Notes under the pieces: generated by a model
Database searches by the model: none
Told to the model about the DNA's origin: nothing
Seen by the model: only the letters and a program-made list of their open reading frames with translations
NCBI GenBank assembly: GCA_035446985.1
Contig: DAOTGG010000002.1
Location: 1-64,000 of the forward strand
Source of the DNA: JAQUSX01 sp035446985
GTDB taxonomy: Bacteria > Bacillota > Clostridia > Christensenellales > CAG-314
Reading direction: 5' to 3'
Length of the DNA: 64,000 bases
In this document: positions 61,476-64,000 of the stretch, in pieces
How the letters are laid out: each line of letters begins with the position of its first letter
How positions within the stretch are numbered: the stretch's first letter is position 1
Translations under genes and position numbers: made by a program

Positions 61476-61504
61476 TTTACAACAAAAATTTTTTATGATA
61501 TATT
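61476..61504 (+). promoter_or_regulatory. Promoter of the tRNA-Val gene
   Basis: TTTACA (61476-61481), 17-base spacer, TATATT (61499-61504), 14 bases before the tRNA. Confidence 0.7.
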
Positions 61505-61518
61505 TTACCTAACCTTAC

Positions 61519-61594
61519 GGACGATTAACTCAGCTGGGAGAGTGTCTTCTTGACGTGGAGAAAGTCACAGGTTCGAGTCCTGTATCGTCCACCA
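61519..61594 (+). tRNA. tRNA-Val (anticodon GAC)
   Basis: Complete cloverleaf of 76 bases with encoded CCA: acceptor GGACGAT/ATCGTCC, D-stem ACTC/GAGT, anticodon stem TCTTC/GGAGA with loop TTGACGT, T-arm ACAGG TTCGAGT CCTGT, and ACCA end. The anticodon GAC reads GUC/GUU valine codons. Position 37 is G, unusual for a tRNA-Val. It is isolated from other tRNAs. Confidence 0.9.
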
Positions 61595-61600
61595 AATATC

Positions 61601-61642
61601 CCGACCAAACGCAAAATCTATGCTTCGCTTGATTTTGGTCGG
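61601..61642. repeat. Inverted repeat just after the tRNA
   Basis: CCGACCAAA (61601-61609) pairs with TTTGGTCGG-type sequence ending at 61642; inside it CAAAATC/GATTTTG (61612-61618 and 61631-61637) can pair alternatively. It begins 7 bases after the CCA end. Confidence 0.55.
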
Positions 61643-61653
61643 ACTTAATAAGG

Positions 61654-61684
61654 AACTCCGCTATAAAAGCGGAGTTAATTTTAA
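61654..61684 (+). terminator. Probable terminator of the tRNA transcript
   Basis: AACTCCGC (61654-61661) / GCGGAGTT (61669-61676) followed by AATTTTAATTT. Confidence 0.6.
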
Positions 61685-61695
61685 TTTAAGAGCAA

Positions 61696-62832
61696 TTATA
61701 AATTTGTTTGTATTATTTCTGCTATTTTCTTTGATTGTTCAATATATTCATTCATAATATTTACTATTTCATCTACCAGTTCTGATATCTGTCGTTTTTC
61801 AAAATCAAATTCATTGAATATCTTTCTTTGAAGTACATACCACTGCATACTAACTATTTCCTTAATTTCATAGCCTTTATCTTGCAATTTTTTTATCATT
61901 TTTTTAAACCAAGAATCATCTTCCCTTAAATCCCATTCGCTATTTATGTATCCTTTTATGGTTATTTGACATTCAATGTCATAAAGAGAATTATTGTTAT
62001 ATTTGACTTCTGAATATAAATAAAATCTTCTATCTTGCCACCAATCATTAGAATAGATTCTATAAGTATTTCCGTCATCTGCGATTTGCCATTTCAATGA
62101 TTTGTTTTGTGATTCATCTATTTCAGCTTTTACCAAACTTTTTATCTGATCCATAATATTTTCATAAGAATTTTGCGCTTCGGTAATTTTGTCTATGTTA
62201 TTTAAATATAATAAGTCGCTTTCTGATATTTTTATTTCTTTCATTAGATATCTCCTGCAATGTTCAATAAAATCTTTTGCGATAATATTGTAATTTTCAT
62301 TTTTGCCATTTTCCGTAGTTTTTAAGATTTCGATAATGTCATCGTATGTAACGATATCGAAATTTTCATTTATTGGCTTTATGCGATTATAATGAGGTTT
62401 TAGAAAAACATATTTTTTTAAATCATATTTAGCATAATATTTTTCGCAAAAATCATAATAATAATCTGTTTGATTATCGTGTTCAAATGAATTTATTTTA
62501 TTTTCAATCGTGATTACAAACTTTCCAACAACTTCAATTAAAATATCAATGCGTTTCCCATAAGCATATTTTTCCAAATAAATTTTAACCTTATCATTAC
62601 TTCCAACTCTTTGATTAACATTGATTTTTTCAAGAAATTCATTTAGGAATATCGGATCATCTCCATTTGACTTTGGATTAAATAAATATGCTAAAATTCT
62701 TGATACAAAAAGTTCTTCATACGGCTTTCTTATGATATCCAGAACAGTTGCATATTTTGAGTCTTCTACTAGCTCATTGCTTGCATTTATATAATCTTTA
62801 AAGGTCTTTTCATTTTCTTTGTTTTCTATCAT
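61696..62832 (-). CDS. PD-(D/E)XK nuclease superfamily protein
   Basis: Protein of 378 residues with a restriction-endonuclease-like core: conserved N-terminal EELFVSRILAYLFNP and PIFLNEFLEKI segments, then RIDILIE (Asp96) and TIENKI (Glu110, Lys112), which fit the D...(E)xK active site of the PDDEXK_4-like group. The C-terminal half (about 200-378) is helical and Lys/Glu-rich with no known domain. Members are found alone or in defence islands; no methyltransferase or partner is present here, so a nuclease function in defence or DNA repair is only likely. Base composition is more AT-rich than the surrounding genes, suggesting transfer. AGGTAG precedes the ATG by 3-4 bases. Confidence 0.82.
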   Translation of the reverse strand: MIENKENEKTFKDYINASNELVEDSKYATVLDIIRKPYEELFVSRILAYLFNPKSNGDDPIFLNEFLEKINVNQRVGSNDKVKIYLEKYAYGKRIDILIEVVGKFVITIENKINSFEHDNQTDYYYDFCEKYYAKYDLKKYVFLKPHYNRIKPINENFDIVTYDDIIEILKTTENGKNENYNIIAKDFIEHCRRYLMKEIKISESDLLYLNNIDKITEAQNSYENIMDQIKSLVKAEIDESQNKSLKWQIADDGNTYRIYSNDWWQDRRFYLYSEVKYNNNSLYDIECQITIKGYINSEWDLREDDSWFKKMIKKLQDKGYEIKEIVSMQWYVLQRKIFNEFDFEKRQISELVDEIVNIMNEYIEQSKKIAEIIQTNL

Positions 62833-62849
62833 AAACTACCTATTAATTT

Positions 62850-63554
62850 TTATTTACACGTTATATGCAATATATCGGACATGCTGTCGTACTTGTTTAA
62901 CGTGCCGTCGGAGATAAGGTACACCACGTCCGCGCTGTTCATAACGGTAATATCGTGAGTTACCACGATAACGCATTTGTTTTTTTCGTGAGCGAGCTTT
63001 GTCAGCAGCGTAATAATATTATTACTGTTTTCGCTGTCAAGGTTGCCCGTCGGCTCGTCCGCAAGTAGTAGCCGTCTATCCATAGTCAAAGCTCTTGCCA
63101 CAGCCACACGCTGCTGTTCGCCGCCGCTTATTTTGCCGGGATAACGGTCAAGCAGATTTTCGGGCAACGACACTAATTTCGCAAGCTCTTTTGCATCGGC
63201 TATCGCTTTTTCTTTTTCCACATGGCATAGCTCCATAGGATACATTATATTTTCCAAAGCGGTGAGTAGCTGGAACAGACAAAAATCCTGATAAACGATG
63301 GAAACGCTTTTTTTACGGTAATCATCCAAATTGAGTTTGTCGGTCGATTCGCCTTCAAAAATTACATCTCCCTTATTTGGTAAATCCAATCCCGCCATAA
63401 GCGAAAGCAGAGTGCTTTTACCGCTTCCCGATTTTCCTATTATCGCATAAAATTTGCCTTGTTCAAAACTGCAGTTTACGTTATTCAAAACGTTCTTTTT
63501 TTCGCCGCTTCCTTCATAACTGTAACAAACGTTGTTTAATTTTAATATAGCCAT
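62850..63554 (-). CDS. ABC transporter ATP-binding protein (MacB/LolD-like)
   Basis: Nucleotide-binding subunit of 234 residues with all motifs intact: Walker A GKSGSGKST (40-48), Q-loop YQDFCLF, signature ISGGEQQRVAVARAL, Walker B LLLADEPTGNLD and H-loop VTHD. The group pairs with FtsX-like permeases to export lipoproteins, peptides or antibiotics, or to transmit signals. GGAGG lies 5 bases before the ATG. The permease gene directly upstream (63564-64000) is cut by the window edge, and the two are 9 bases apart on the same strand. Confidence 0.95.
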   Translation of the reverse strand: MAILKLNNVCYSYEGSGEKKNVLNNVNCSFEQGKFYAIIGKSGSGKSTLLSLMAGLDLPNKGDVIFEGESTDKLNLDDYRKKSVSIVYQDFCLFQLLTALENIMYPMELCHVEKEKAIADAKELAKLVSLPENLLDRYPGKISGGEQQRVAVARALTMDRRLLLADEPTGNLDSENSNNIITLLTKLAHEKNKCVIVVTHDITVMNSADVVYLISDGTLNKYDSMSDILHITCK

Positions 63555-63563
63555 GATTTCCTC

Positions 63564-64000
63564 CTACTCTTCCGCTTTTAATATCGATCTGACCGAACAC
63601 TTGTTTATTTGTTTTATTGATATCGCAGTTCCCCCAAGCCAGCACCCCACGAAAGCAACCGCCAGTATCAAACCTAACCACGTGATTGTTTTCATAACGA
63701 GTAAATATCCTAATACTCCCAACGCGGCTCCTATAAAACTCAATATCAGATGCTCGTAAAAAATGCTCCTGAACGATTCTTTGGGGTTCGCTCCCTGCCC
63801 TCGCATCATAGCGATTTCGCGTTTGCGCATTTGTATCAATATATAAGGCGCAAATCCGCCGATAAGTTCCAGCAGCAGATAAATCACGGGGAAAGTATTG
63901 TTCATATACCATATACGCTGAGATATCGCGCTGGTCATATTTAAAAACGTTTTGTCCTCAATGGTGACAAAAATTCTCATATCATGGATTCTGTTTACTT
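63564..64000 (-). CDS. FtsX-like permease, C-terminal part (cut by window edge)
   Basis: Partial gene: the frame stays open to the right edge, so the start lies beyond 64000. The visible part of 145 residues is the C-terminal half of an FtsX/MacB-type permease with three membrane segments (about 35-60, 80-100 and 105-130) separated by the cytoplasmic coupling loop MRKREIAMMRGQGANPKESF, a hallmark of the family. It precedes the ATPase gene by 9 bases and should form an exporter with it. Confidence 0.88.
   Translation of the reverse strand, partial: VNRIHDMRIFVTIEDKTFLNMTSAISQRIWYMNNTFPVIYLLLELIGGFAPYILIQMRKREIAMMRGQGANPKESFRSIFYEHLILSFIGAALGVLGYLLVMKTITWLGLILAVAFVGCWLGGTAISIKQINKCSVRSILKAEE

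Overview
The window reads as a chromosomal piece of an AT-rich, spore-forming Firmicute of clostridial type. The evidence is a yabP-yabQ-divIC block, a ricT (yaaT) / holB / tmk / rsmI block like the one near the Bacillus origin, a THF riboswitch on an ECF folate-type transporter, c-di-GMP-I riboswitches, and Shine-Dalgarno sites of the AGGAGG type. I cannot name a species. I see no phage, transposase, CRISPR array or rRNA operon. One tRNA (Val, GAC) is present.

Layout. 0.35-3.7 kb: two-gene NHEJ repair unit (ku, ligD). 3.8-8.5 kb, minus strand: the most unusual part. A vegetative promoter drives two tandem c-di-GMP-I riboswitches, each with its own terminator. Behind them lie two secreted proteins with SipW-type signal peptides (TasA/camelysin-like), an ER-type signal peptidase (SipW-like), an ABC-ATPase-like protein whose nucleotide-binding motifs are all degraded, and a membrane protein joining an ABC-2-like permease to a signal-peptidase-like domain without its catalytic residues. 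A diguanylate cyclase lies 2 kb away (10.5-12.5 kb). 8.7-29.6 kb: MgtC-like protein, kinase-like protein, mgsA, ion transporter, pepF, galE-galU, EF-G-2, PepT-like peptidase, PlsC-like acyltransferase with a zinc ribbon, mntP, sporulation genes, cysS and serS. 29.9-32.6 kb: three tandem lipoprotein paralogues separated by 196-bp perfect repeats. 32.8-38.7 kb: XRE regulator, DegV, DUF421/DUF4363, ferredoxin, sirtuin and the THF-controlled transporter. 39-45.4 kb: uvrA, uvrB, coaX and an ECF S component. 45.7-52.3 kb: Cys-rich small protein, CofE-like ligase, a frameshifted YcxB-like gene beside an intact paralogue, a lipoyl-less acyltransferase and two YitT proteins. 52.5-58.4 kb: rsmI, tRNA/rRNA methyltransferase, ferredoxin, ricT, holB, tmk and an Orn/Lys/Arg decarboxylase. 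58.4-64 kb: SDR, DUF4234 protein, ATP-grasp ligase, tRNA-Val, PD-(D/E)XK nuclease and an ABC exporter cut by the window edge.

How the genes may work together (inference). c-di-GMP made by enzymes such as the nearby GGDEF protein would let transcription pass both terminators and switch on synthesis, signal-peptide removal and perhaps surface assembly of a TasA-like matrix fibre. The pseudo-ABC pair is the part I cannot assign to a described pathway. A second genome-wide theme is that at least five genes (XRE regulator, YitT, methyltransferase, SDR, ATP-grasp) have a near-consensus promoter whose -10 box ends 6-7 bases before the ATG, with no Shine-Dalgarno site, which points to leaderless mRNAs.
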